This document shows, one piece after another, positions 23,441 to 34,444 of a stretch of 64,000 nt of DNA; position 1 is the first letter of the stretch, and each line of letters opens with the position of its first letter. The position numbers were made by a program, and so were the translations under genes. The notes under the pieces were generated by a model. That model searched no databases. It was not told the DNA's origin and saw only the letters and a list, made by a program, of their open reading frames with translations. Source of the stretch: Cenococcum geophilum 1.58 (Eukaryota > Ascomycota > Dothideomycetes > Gloniales > Gloniaceae); NCBI GenBank assembly GCA_001692895.1, contig KV748192.1, positions 372,001 through 436,000 on the forward strand, written 5' to 3'.

Positions 23441-26400
23441 CCTAAAACTCCTATAATAGCTACTGGTATTATATCCGCACTTTAAAAACAATTAGTAGGC
23501 ATATAGAAGTCTTTTATAGACGCCCTTATATAAAACTAAGCTATTTTAAATTAATAATAAGCCAAATAAGAAGTATAATACCGGTAATTAATTAAGGACC
23601 TCTAAGAAGAAATCCGCACCTATAAGATACCTACGCTGGAACCTTAAGACTAAATACTATCTTTAGAGATAAATACGCGGAACGTAAGCCTTAAACCTAT
23701 AGTAGTCTCTTACCCTAAGCTAACTACTATGCTATAATAATCTAGACGACTATTAAATCCCCTAGTATTTATTAATAAATAATAAAAGCTCTAATTATTT
23801 TTATACTAGCTTAAAAATAAGCTAACTAGTAACGCTAACTGCTACCTAACTAAAGCTAACTAACTCTATTACGCCCTAAGTTAACTAGGAGGAGAGGTAG
23901 CTAACCTTATTAAACCTTTTTAGCCGAACTTAGTATAAAGCCTAGTTATACTTCTTTAAAGCTATATATAGTAACCTAAACTACTAAGCTACTACTTAAA
24001 GGAAAATAAACTATATAGCTTAAGGAACGAAAAGTTTCCTAGTATACTTCTCTAAATTTAACCGTTATATAAGGGAAACTAGCTAAAACGACTTTATACT
24101 AGTTAATAGCCTTATTAAGTCCCTAAGCCCTAAACTAAAAACTTCCCTAATAGGCGCAGACTTACTAGGAGCCCTTAATGCCTATATAAGCATTATTAAT
24201 AAATGGTATAATAATATATTACGCCTAATACCAAAGCCCGCCCATTAATATAATACGGTAACCCCGTAAACGTCTACTAAGTTATTATCTTAGTATAAGC
24301 ACCCTAACGCTATAGATATTAATACTAGAATCCTAGAGTACGCCCTACTAGGGTTCTTTAAATGGGAACGACGCATTAAGCTAGGCCTTTACTTTAAGTG
24401 CGAAAGCAAGAACTATATCTTAAAATACTATCTTATTCCCTTACCTACGCCCTAAAATAATTTACAAATAGCTAATATTGGTAACTATTTATCGCGCCTA
24501 ACCTTAAGCTATTAATTATAGCCCTCCTTATCTAGTTTTAGCCCTATATTTCGTAAGTACCGTTTATAAGAATAAAGCTCTAACTAACGTCCTATAAGAA
24601 CCCCACCCTAATTACCTCTAAAAGGGAAGTCCTAGAGCTAAGTCACTCTTTAGGATAGCTCTACTATAGGATCTTATTAAATATATTTAATATTATAAAC
24701 TCTAACTCTTAGAACCGTAGTATAACTATTAATTACCGTTTTTAGCAGAATAGTTAATAGGCTAACGCTTAAATTCTAATTAATATAGGAGCTAGCGGCA
24801 TAGGATTTATTAATAAGATCTTTATATAAGATAATAGTTTTACCCTAACCCCCCCTTAACTAGCATATTAACGTATTTAGATTTAATAGTAAACGTACTG
24901 TCTTAGGCCGTATTACCTATATAGTAGCCCTAAGACTCTAATACCTAAACTATAAAGAACTAATTAAGCTTTTTATTACTACCCTAGGTTACCTAGTAAT
25001 CCTTAAATAGCCCTAAATAAAGCTATATAAAGTAGTTATTAATTAAAATAACCTTAAGCTTTTATTTACTGCTCCGCATTATAAGTAGGAATGCTCTATA
25101 ATATACTATCCTAACTATAAACCACAATCTAGGAAATTTACTAAAATCTATTAGCCTAAGATTTCTATTAATATCTACCCTATGCCTAAGGAATCTACCA
25201 GATTCTACTAACCTAGGAATTCTACTAAATTCTACTAATATAAGATTTCTACTAATATCTATTAAGGATCTAAAATTCTACTAAACCCCATAAATTAATT
25301 CTAAGCGCTATACCGCCTAAAGCTAGGCAGAAGCTTAAGCTTACTACGCGAAGATATTAGAAGGACTAGTATTCTATTATAAAAAGGATACTTAAAGAAC
25401 CTAAACCCAAATCTAATACTAACTCCGTACCTAATACTAAACCTAAAATTAAGTAAGGAGCTATATAAGAAACTATAGACAACTAAAGCCCGCTTAACGC
25501 CCTAAATATCTATATAATTAGAGCTACCCTGCTAGCGTAACTCGCTAAGAGACCCAAATATATAATCTTTACTATTACTATAGCTAATATTAAAAAGGCC
25601 TTAGTACTGAAAAAGCATACAAACCCTACTATAAAGGTACTAGTAGAGTACTATAACCGCCCAAAGGCATTTTTATAGAAGGAAGCTAATAAACTACTAG
25701 AATACCAACTATATAATTATAAAATTATACTTAAAGAAGGAAAGCAGCCTAAATTTAGACCCCTATATAGGATATCCTAAAATAAACTCTAAGTACTATA
25801 GAAGTACCTAGACGAGAACCTAAGTAAAGGATTTATAAGAGTAAGCTCTCCGCCTATAGCCGTACTAGTAATCTTTATTAAGAAACCTAGCGGTGGTTTA
25901 CGCTTCTATATAAACTACTAAGCCCTTAATACTATTACTATTAAGAACTAATATACAATCCCGTTAATATAAGAGACGCTAAATTAACTAAGTAAGGCTC
26001 GCTTCTATATAAAGCTTAATATTATCTCTATATTTAACCACTTCCATATTATAAAAGGAGATAAATAGCTTACTACATTTTATGCCTAATATGGATTATT
26101 TAAGTACCTAGTAATACCTTTTAGCCTTATAAACGCTCCAAGCTCATTTTAACATTATATAAATAACACCCTACGTCCCTACCTAGATATCTTCTATACT
26201 ACTTATATTGACAACATCCTAATATATAGTAATAACCTAACTAAATACCGGAAATACGTTAATCTTATTTTATAAGCCCTATAAGGAGCTAGTCTATAAT
26301 TAGATATAAATAAATACAAATTCTATAAAATAGAAGTCCTATACCTTAGGCTTTTTATTTTTATAAATAGTATATAAATAGACCTAAAAAGTTAAAGTAA

Positions 26401-27414
26401 TTATAAACCGGTAAAAACCTAAGAATGTTAAGGATATAAGAGCCTTTATAAGATTTGCTAATTTCTACTAATAGTTTATTAATAACTTCTCCGCCCTAGT
26501 TTTACCCCTTATAGCTCTAACCTAAAAAGATAAAGCCTTTATCTTTAATAAGGAATATAAAAAGGCCTTTATGTATCTAAAGGTTATATTTACTACTATA
26601 CCTATACTTTAATACTTTGGCCTAAAATAAATAAGTGTTATAGAAGCTAACTTATCTAATTACGTTATTAGAGGCATTCTGTCTTAATATAATGAAGAAA
26701 GAGTATTGTACCCTATAGTATGCTTTTTAAAGTAATTAAGCCCTACTAAATATAATTATAAGATCTATAATAAAGAATTACTAGCTATTATTAGATGCTT
26801 TAAGTAATAGTAACCTAAAATAGAAGGCGCCGGATTTCTAATTAAGGTCCTTAGTAACTATAAGAACCTATAGTACTTTACAACCATAAAATAGCTAAGT
26901 TATTATTAGGTCTATTAGTTAGAATATCTATCTTATTTCCGATTCTTAATTATATACCACCTAGGCGTTTAAGGTTAAAAGCTTAATACCCTAACCTAAC
27001 GCTTATAAGACGCGCTAGCCCTAAAAGAAGCGCGCTTTTACTAAAATTAGACCCTACTTTACCCTAAACTATTTAACCCTCCTATTAAAAATCTTATAGT
27101 ATATGTCCTTAAAATAACTAATTAATTAATTAAATAGATTATAATTAACAAATACCTAAATAATAAGTTTATTTAAGAGACGCTTAAGCTAATATAAGAT
27201 AGTATTAGACGCTCTAAAAAGATTTCTCTAAGTAAATATAAAGCCTATAGAAATCGCTTATATTACTAAAACCGCCTAATTATACCTAACTATAATAAAC
27301 TTAAGCTTAAGCTCCTTAAATATATATATAATTTACTAGCAGCCGGCTACCTAGGCTAAGGAAAAACCCTAGAACTACTTTAATAAGAATACTATTAGCC
27401 AAATAGTAGGCGCC
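23440..27414 (+). pseudogene. Gy-F: Gypsy gag-pol, truncated in the integrase zinc domain
   Basis: Gag begins near 23,450 with a Gln-rich coiled-coil-like start. A zinc knuckle remnant (CX2CX4HX4C with one Cys and the His changed to Tyr) lies at about 24,388-24,435. The protease motif (NIGAS for DSGAS) is at about 24,775-24,800. A linker with degenerate Pro/Ser/Tyr repeats spans 25,130-25,285. Reverse transcriptase is about 25,740-26,380, with YIDD read as YIDN at 26,204-26,215; RNase H is about 26,630-27,030. The His-rich zinc domain of integrase starts near 27,270 and stops after the YYWP-like motif at about 27,387-27,413. No integrase core or 3' LTR follows, because a minus-strand element begins there. 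Inactive. Confidence 0.88.
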
Positions 27415-30400
27415 TATAAAGCGTTTAACTAAGTCTATTATTTTTAGCTAAAAGTAGTATCGGCTAAGAAGCTTATAGGTTCCTCCTCTACTTAGGTAGC
27501 CGCTTAATTAAAGGTTATAGGCTATTTAGATTAGTTACTGTTATAGATTTTTTAAGTTAGGGATAAATAGGCGACCTCTGTAATAGAGCCTATTCTCTTT
27601 TACTTTTAAGGCTGCTATATTAATCTAGCCTAAGCTTTAAAGGTTAGTAGGCAGCGTATAGGCGCTAGCGGTCTTTATGGTAATAAGTTAATATAGTAAT
27701 AGGTTAATAGAGGTGTTATATACCGTAGTAATAAGCTTATTAATTTTAGAAGATAACTTTAGTTCTATAGTATAAAGCTAAGGTATAGTTAGCTCTATTA
27801 TAGGTAGTATACCTAGGGCTAAATTTTATGCTTTTAAGATCGTCTATTATTAGAACTAATTATAGGGGTTATCTTTAAACTAAGGAAGGTCTTATAAGCG
27901 GCGTATTAGGCTATTAGGTTTAGTACCTTATACTTTTAGTTTATATATAATTTTAAAGTTAAAACTAAAGAGGAACTCGTTTTAATATACTTAGCGTTAA
28001 TTTAGCTGCTTTATAGTTATAAAGTACTTAAGGTTATAATAGTCCGTAAGGACTTTAGTTGGCTAGTTAGGCTCTACTAAGGAAAGTTCTAGTTAGAATT
28101 CTTTAAACGCTTATATAATTATAAAGAGTTTTTTATTATAGATCTTATAGTTATATTCTTATAGTATAAGCTTAAATAAGTAGAATGCGACTAGGTAAAG
28201 AAAACCGTTATCGCCTATTTAGGAAAGAACGCCTACGTTAATATAGTTTAAGGAGTTAGTTTTAAGATAGAGTTGTCATCCTAGTGTAAAGTAGGCTAGG
28301 ATAGGTACTTTAGTAAAGGCATTTTTAAGGTCTTAGAACGCCTTCTTATATTTAGGCGTCTAGGTAAAGCGTAGGTGCGTTTTTCTTCCTTTTATAGAAA
28401 GGCCCTTTATTTATATTATTGCTATAAGTAGTACTACTACGCCTAAGAAGTTGTATATGAATTTTTAATAGAAGTTAGCGAAACTAAAGAAGGCTTATAC
28501 GTCCTTAATACAGTTAGGGGCTTGCTATTTAGTAATTATATATACCTTCTTAGGGTCTATACGGATACCCTTAGTAGTAATAATTAGTTTAAGGTATTTT
28601 ACTTCTATAACTAAGAATTCGTATTTCTTTAAATTAATATAAAGTCTTGCGTCTCTAAGGCGCTATAGGACCTTTTAAACGTGTTCGGTATACTTAGAAG
28701 GATTATTACTATAAATAAGTATATTATCTAGGTACGCGGAGTAAAAGTCATTAAGGTAGTCCTATAAGGTGTTATTAATATAACTTTAAAAGGTGCCTAG
28801 GCCGTTATATACGCTAAAGGGCATAATAGTATATTTAAATTAGCCGAAGCGTAATGCGAATATAGTTTTCTATTTATTACCTTCCCATATTTAGAGATGG
28901 TTAAAGGCGGCGATAATATTAAGCTTAGTATAGATTTTGGCTTAGCTAAGCCGCTTAAGGGTCTCCCGTATAAGCGGTACTAGGTATTTACTTTTAATTA
29001 TAATAGCGTTAAGTCCTCTATAGTTAACGTAAAATTAAATACCTTCTTTTAGCTTCTTAGCGAGAAGGATAGGGGTAGCTGCTAGTAATATGCTAGGATA
29101 AATAAACCCTTTATTAAGGTACTCGTTGATATACTTTCTTATAACTAGAAGTTCGTCTTTTAATATTAGGTAGGGTCTCTTATAAAGTAGCGTTTTTCCT
29201 TATTTAATATTAATGGTATAGTTATTAGGTTAATATAGGGGGAGTATATCTACACCCTTTTATAAGTATATGTTAATAAAGTTATAGTACCTTTTAGGGA
29301 GGAGCTTGCGGAGTTCTTTATTAGTAAATCCTTTTTTAAGTTTTATAAACTTTTTAAAGTCTAACGGTAAAAGTCTGTAGAGTTCCATAGGGGCGTTATC
29401 TTTTAGAAGGTTAACTATATCTATCCTATTACTATAGAGGACGTAGTTTTATTCTTTATTAAGCTTATATAGTTATAATTAGGAAGCTATAGTAACGGTC
29501 TAGCCTTTCCTATGTGCTATGCGGTAGAAGGCCGCGGCACTTATATAATAGTAGTTAGTTATAGGTAGGGTAATAAGGGGTTTCTTAGGTTAATATCCTA
29601 GTAAGTAAATAGAGGCGGCTAGGCCATATTCTAGGCAAATCTCTCTATAGTATTTAAAGTTAAAGGTTGCTTCTTTTTTTTTCTAGTTAATAGCGGGGTT
29701 ATATTATTTAAGCTAGCTTATTCTAAGGATAATAGGGTAGTTAGTAAGTAGTATAATATAGGCCTAGAGCTCTTTTTAGTGCCCGTTTATATTTAAGTAA
29801 AGTTATACTACGTAGGTAATCTTTTATACAGTATAACTACTATTAGCGAGTTATAGGGCGTAGCCTTTAGTAAGGGGTAAGGTAGGTAGGTTATAAGTAC
29901 ACACAAGTTAAATATCTATAAATTATTATTATTGATTCTTGTTTAACGTCTAATGCGGTCCCAATTAAGGTCTATATAGACTACTGCCGTAATATAGATA
30001 TAAAAAACCTCTAAGGCGAACATAAGTGGTAATACAAAGTGTACCCCTCTAGGTAGCACGCCCGTACTACGTTAACGGGAGGAAAAATACCTTTAGGTTA
30101 CTGCTCTGAGACCCCCGTACGGGGGTGTCCTAATTACCTATCTTGCCCTATTTACCTTTTATACTATACTTCCTAATAGATTTATAATAATAATTGCCGT
30201 AAAAATAGTATAATCCTACCCTTTCGCTCTTCCCTAAATACCCTAGCGTATATACGCCTTAGTCCTCCTGCTTACAGCGTAATTTCCACCCTAAAGGAAT
30301 AGTGGGACGAATATAACTAGGTGTCTTATCCTAGGGCCCTAACCTAGGTCCCCTATATCCTATCGCCTATACCTAGCTGGTTTTTAAGACGTAGAGGGAG

Positions 30401-32972
30401 ACAAAATACCATATAGGTAAGTCTAGGCCGTTAGGTAGAGTGGGGAATAAGAGGCTTATTATAGACTTCCTAGGGCGTATAAGGTTCGGTTGGTCGCCGT
30501 ACACAGCTCATTTAATCGCTGTTCGCGGCTCATCAGTCGCCGCATGCGGCTTATTCGGTCGTGTAGGTATTTATATAGGAGGTAGAGGGGGGACGCCGTT
30601 TAAAGCTGTGCTTTAGGTATACCGGAACAAATACGTAAAGACGTAGTAGAACTTATAGGCTTCCGCTAGGGCTTACCCTCCTAGCAGAAACTTCTTTATA
30701 CTACTACATCGCAGCGCCGGCGCTACGCAGCCATATATACGTCTCTGCGTTTACTCTAGTAGTCTATTAGCACGATCTAGATAGAACGCCAATAGCTGTA
30801 TACTAGGTTCCCGGGCTCCACCGCGTGGAGGTGCAGAGGTTAATTTTATAGAGTCGTCTTGCCCATATTATTAACTAGGTCTTAGCGCTAAAACCTATAA
30901 AAACTCTGCTATTCTAACGGCGTTAAGGGCGACGCATTTAAAAGCGCCCTATAGCCGCGACGTAACGTTGCTGCATTAGTAACAGACGAGATCCTCACTC
31001 TTAGCTTGACCGTACGGACAAGATAAGACGGAAAAGAGCCCCTATAGGACAGTATGGGTCGGATCTCGATTTTGGTGTTCTTTTTCATATCTATAAATTA
31101 GTTAGTAGCTTTGCAGTTAATTATAGAACGGCTTTTATATTATTTTATAGCAGTAGTTCCTATTATAGGTAAAACTATCTATTTCTATCTATTTATCTTT
31201 ACTAAGTTATTTATTAAGTAGGCCAATATATAGATTCCTCTATTATTAGGGCGTCCTAACCCGTAACTTAGGGCTAGGACTTAGCGTTTTCCGCTTTTAT
31301 ATTTAATTCTACTACTGTTACTACGTTTTTATCTTATACGGTAGTAGCGCGTAGCAGCGTATTTAGTATTTAGGGTATTAGGTTAGGTATTAGGCGGTAG
31401 GTACTAAACCTAGCTATTAGGCAGTTTAGGTTATCGTAATAATAGCCTTTTTAATAGCATTTATAGTAGCGTCCTAATTTCTAAAGTAGCTTACGCTCTC
31501 TATCTAGGAGTTTTTATAGAAAGGTTAGTATAAAGAGGTTAATATTGGCTCTAATAGTACTTAAGGTAGTAGGCGTTGGTGGCTTAGTATATATAGGTTT
31601 AATAGGCCCAGAGGGCTTCTATAAAGAGGTCTTTAAGTAAAGGTTAGTAGTAGCAATTTAATTTAGTTGTCGTTTAATCTTCTATAGGGCTGCTACCATT
31701 TTATAAATATTATTATAGTTATGGCTGGTAGCTGCGTAACTAAGGTAATAAGTAACTTTTTTAAGGAGATCCTCCTAGTCTTTAGTATTGTCTTAGGTAA
31801 GAGCTCTAGTATATTCCTAAAATTTAATATAGAACTTATTAAATAATTTAGTAGGGCTTATCTTTAGGGCACGTAGTTTAGCTTAGTTAGTAGCTAGTAG
31901 GTTATAGTTGCGGTATATTAGGTTAAGATTATTAAGGACTTTTTAGTAAGACTACTACTTCTAAGGGCTACTAGTCTCCTATTAGGCGAAAAGTCTATTA
32001 AATAGTATACCCTTTATTCGCCTAATAATATAGCTAATCTTAGTATCTTTTATAGGAAAAAGGTAGGCGCTCTAAGTTAGTTTTTTACGGATTTGCATCT
32101 TCTAGTGGCTATATTCCTTATAGTCTCCTTAAAAGACTAGGGAATTAAAGTAGCGTATATTAGATCCTATAGTAGCAGTTTAGGTCTAATTATTATAGCT
32201 TTTATTATTACTGCTTTAGTAGGGGTTCCTATTAGGTAAAGCTGCTTAACGTTAACCCTCTATTAAGTATTAAGTAGGTAAAGTTACTAGGGGCGTAGAG
32301 GCTTAGGTAGCGTTATATATAGTAAAGAAGTATCTAGCGTTATTATAAATGTGCTTATTAAGCTAAGATTATAGGTATTTAATTATGCCTTCTTTTTTAG
32401 TAACCGTAGCAATTAGTATAATCTTATTCTTCTTTAACTATTAAACGTCGCGTTTAGACACGTAGAGGTTATCTTTAGTTTCTTAACGTGTATTATCCGC
32501 AAGCGCCTTACAAGCTTATAGGACTTAGATAATATCGCGATCTTAGGTAGTACGTATCTTAGTTTATATAAGTTTTAGGTAGTAGTTCTATAGAAGGCGG
32601 TAGTATTTATTAGGGTCTTATACTACTATTTTTACAAACGTCTTGGCGTCTTATATTTTAATTTTAATAGGTAGTAGCTCTTTTATTTACTTATCCGTAG
32701 TTATATAGTTAATAAAAGATAAGATATTATTAGTGTCTATCTCCTTAGGGGTTAGGGCTAATAAATCGAATTCTCTTGGGATTAATTGGCGTTGTAGGTT
32801 AAGTGTAGGTATTAGATTATTCTTTAGGTTTAATATAATAGTTAGTAAGAAATATTATCTTACTATTATAGGTTCCTTAAAAGTATAAAGTGAGGTAATT
32901 TATAGATACGCTACTTCTAGTAGCGCCTATAGTATTGCAGAGACGTAGAATTAGTTATAGGCTAAACGTTAG
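27415..32972 (-). pseudogene. Gy-E: Gypsy gag-pol, minus strand, truncated in the integrase zinc domain
   Basis: Reading leftwards: gag from about 32,800, zinc knuckle remnant at 31,421-31,471, protease active site near 31,107-31,122 (DCGAT-type, now NCKAT), then a 1.16-kb insertion, the rest of protease (29,560-29,911), reverse transcriptase (about 29,340-28,480; YLDD read as YLDN at 28,723-28,734), RNase H (about 28,330-27,900, with a LTDxxNL motif) and the integrase zinc domain (about 27,640-27,415). The polypeptide resembles fungal chromoviruses. Stops again replace Gln, Trp or Arg. The frame ends where Gy-F ends, tail to tail. The LTR at 32,973-33,186 lies directly upstream and is probably its 5' LTR. 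Confidence 0.88.
29912..31100 (-). mobile_element. R1 insertion copy 2 with 14-bp target duplication
   Basis: ATATCTATAAATTA occurs at 29,912-29,925 and 31,087-31,100, and the protease frame of Gy-E reads smoothly across if one copy and the insert are removed. The insert is 29,926-31,086 (1,161 bp). Read on the minus strand it ends in a TAA-type tandem tail (29,926-29,934). A long target duplication plus a 3' tandem tail is the hallmark of target-primed reverse transcription. The 3' 620 bp match positions 1-616. The 5' 540 bp (30,546-31,086) are GC-richer and have no protein frame I recognise. It holds 22-bp tandem units (30,495-30,562) and the palindromes at 30,111-30,126 and 30,539-30,550. 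It could be a long SINE or a 5'-truncated LINE end. Confidence 0.78.
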
Positions 32973-33186
32973 TGGTAAAAAGGCGCAACGTAATGTTATA
33001 AAACGTAGGCAGTAGCTATAGAGCGTATATATTTAAGGAGTTTATAAGATGTTACGCGATTAATTATAAGGGTTAAGGGCGTAAGGAGGTAATATACCTA
33101 CGCGTAGCTAATATAAGCTATACGTGAGGTGTATATAAAAGCACGGGGCTCTCCTATAGAGGCCCCTATGGTAGGGTTTCGTGACA
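32973..33186 (-). repeat. Gy-E-type LTR, copy A (214 bp)
   Basis: It is a direct repeat of 34,231-34,444 with equal length. On the minus strand it begins TGTCACGAAACCC, the less mutated copy of the pair. To its right lies the 3' end of an integrase-chromodomain frame; to its left lies gag of Gy-E. It therefore serves as 3' LTR of one piece and 5' LTR of the other. Confidence 0.85.
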
Positions 33187-34230
33187 CTCCTATAGAGGAT
33201 TAAATATAAAATCTCTACTTAGGCCTAGTTTATATAGGTTTATATAGTAAAAGTCACTAATTAGATCCTTTACATTTTTAAAGTCTTCCTATAGTTGCCA
33301 TTCTAGCTAATTTATGTTAAATCCTATGTATATAGCTCTATAGTAGAGCCGTTATCCTCTACCTTTGCCAAAGTATTTAGAGTTAATAATTTATTTAACG
33401 GTCTACTCCTCGTGGTTCTCGTCTTTATTCTTATCTTAGATTAATACTAGTAGGGGGTTAGGCTATATCTACCCTAGTAAGGGGTTGGGCTAATAGAGGT
33501 ATAGTAGCTATAGGTAAAATATAGGCTATATCCTATAGGTAGCTAGGGTAGGTAGGAGTTCTAGCTTATATATAGCTCCCCAATTAATAACTTATTTAAT
33601 TAAATAGGGGCTAAGGTTTTTATAATTAAGTAACTTTATAGGCCTTTACGTAGAGATATTATGTGTATTTAGCTATACCTATTCACTAACACGCATCTCT
33701 AGCGGTGGCGTTCTATAATAGTTAGTAAAGTAAGCCTACTTTGCTTAAGCCTAGGCCATTTCTCCCTTATAGTAGTTAAGTAGATTTTTTATATAGTCTA
33801 TATACTGGTCGGCAAATAGCATCTTAAGGCGTTTTCTATATAGCAGTTTCTTATTAATAGGTTCTAGTAGCTCTATACTAGATTAGGGGTAATAACCCTT
33901 ATTTACGAAGAACGGGGTAAGTCCTATAGTAGTTAAGATATAGTTATTCGCTGTAAATTTACCTAGTAGGAGGTAATTTACTTAGTTATCTTAACTATAG
34001 GCGACTACCTATTATAGGTACGCTTTTATATTGGTATTAGCGTTTTCTAATTACCTAGCAGTTTTATAATAAAAGGATATAGATATCTTAATAGAGATAC
34101 TAAGGCGTTAGTAGATTCGTTTCTATATATTAGAGTTAAATTATATACCTTAATTAGACGTAATTAAGTTAGGTAACTTATATAGTTAGTAAACTTTATA
34201 AAGGAAGGCGTTAGTAACATTGCTAACGAG
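33187..34230 (-). pseudogene. Gypsy integrase C-half plus chromodomain
   Basis: On the minus strand, from 34,230: integrase core from shortly before the second catalytic Asp (the SDRGxQF-type motif reads SNQGIQF, so Asp became Asn), through the third catalytic residue (Glu still readable in a RQLENAN context, near 34,040), then the basic C-terminal region. A well-preserved chromodomain follows (about 33,430-33,230) with the W-K/Y-G and RDF-type blocks of chromoviruses. Chromodomains of this group direct integration to methylated histone H3 chromatin (known for the family). The N-terminal half of integrase is missing and replaced by the LTR at 34,231. Confidence 0.88.
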
Positions 34231-34444
34231 TAGTAAAAAGGCGCAACGTAATGTTATAGAACGGAGGCAGTAGCTATAGAGCGTATGTATTTAAGGAGTC
34301 TACAAGACATTACACGATCGATTGTAAGGGTTAAGGGCGTAAGGAGGTAATATACCTACGCGTAGCTAATATAAGCTGTACGCGAGGTGTATATAAGAGT
34401 ACGGGGCTCTCCTATAGAGGCCCCTATAGTGGGGTTCCGTAATA
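34231..34444 (-). repeat. Gy-E-type LTR, copy B (214 bp)
   Basis: Same length and sequence family as 32,973-33,186. It abuts integrase coding sequence on the left, not a primer site, and Gy-B gag on the right. It is thus either a solo LTR or the product of a deletion joining an LTR to mid-integrase. No matching 5-bp duplication was found for the 32,973-34,444 unit. Confidence 0.82.
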
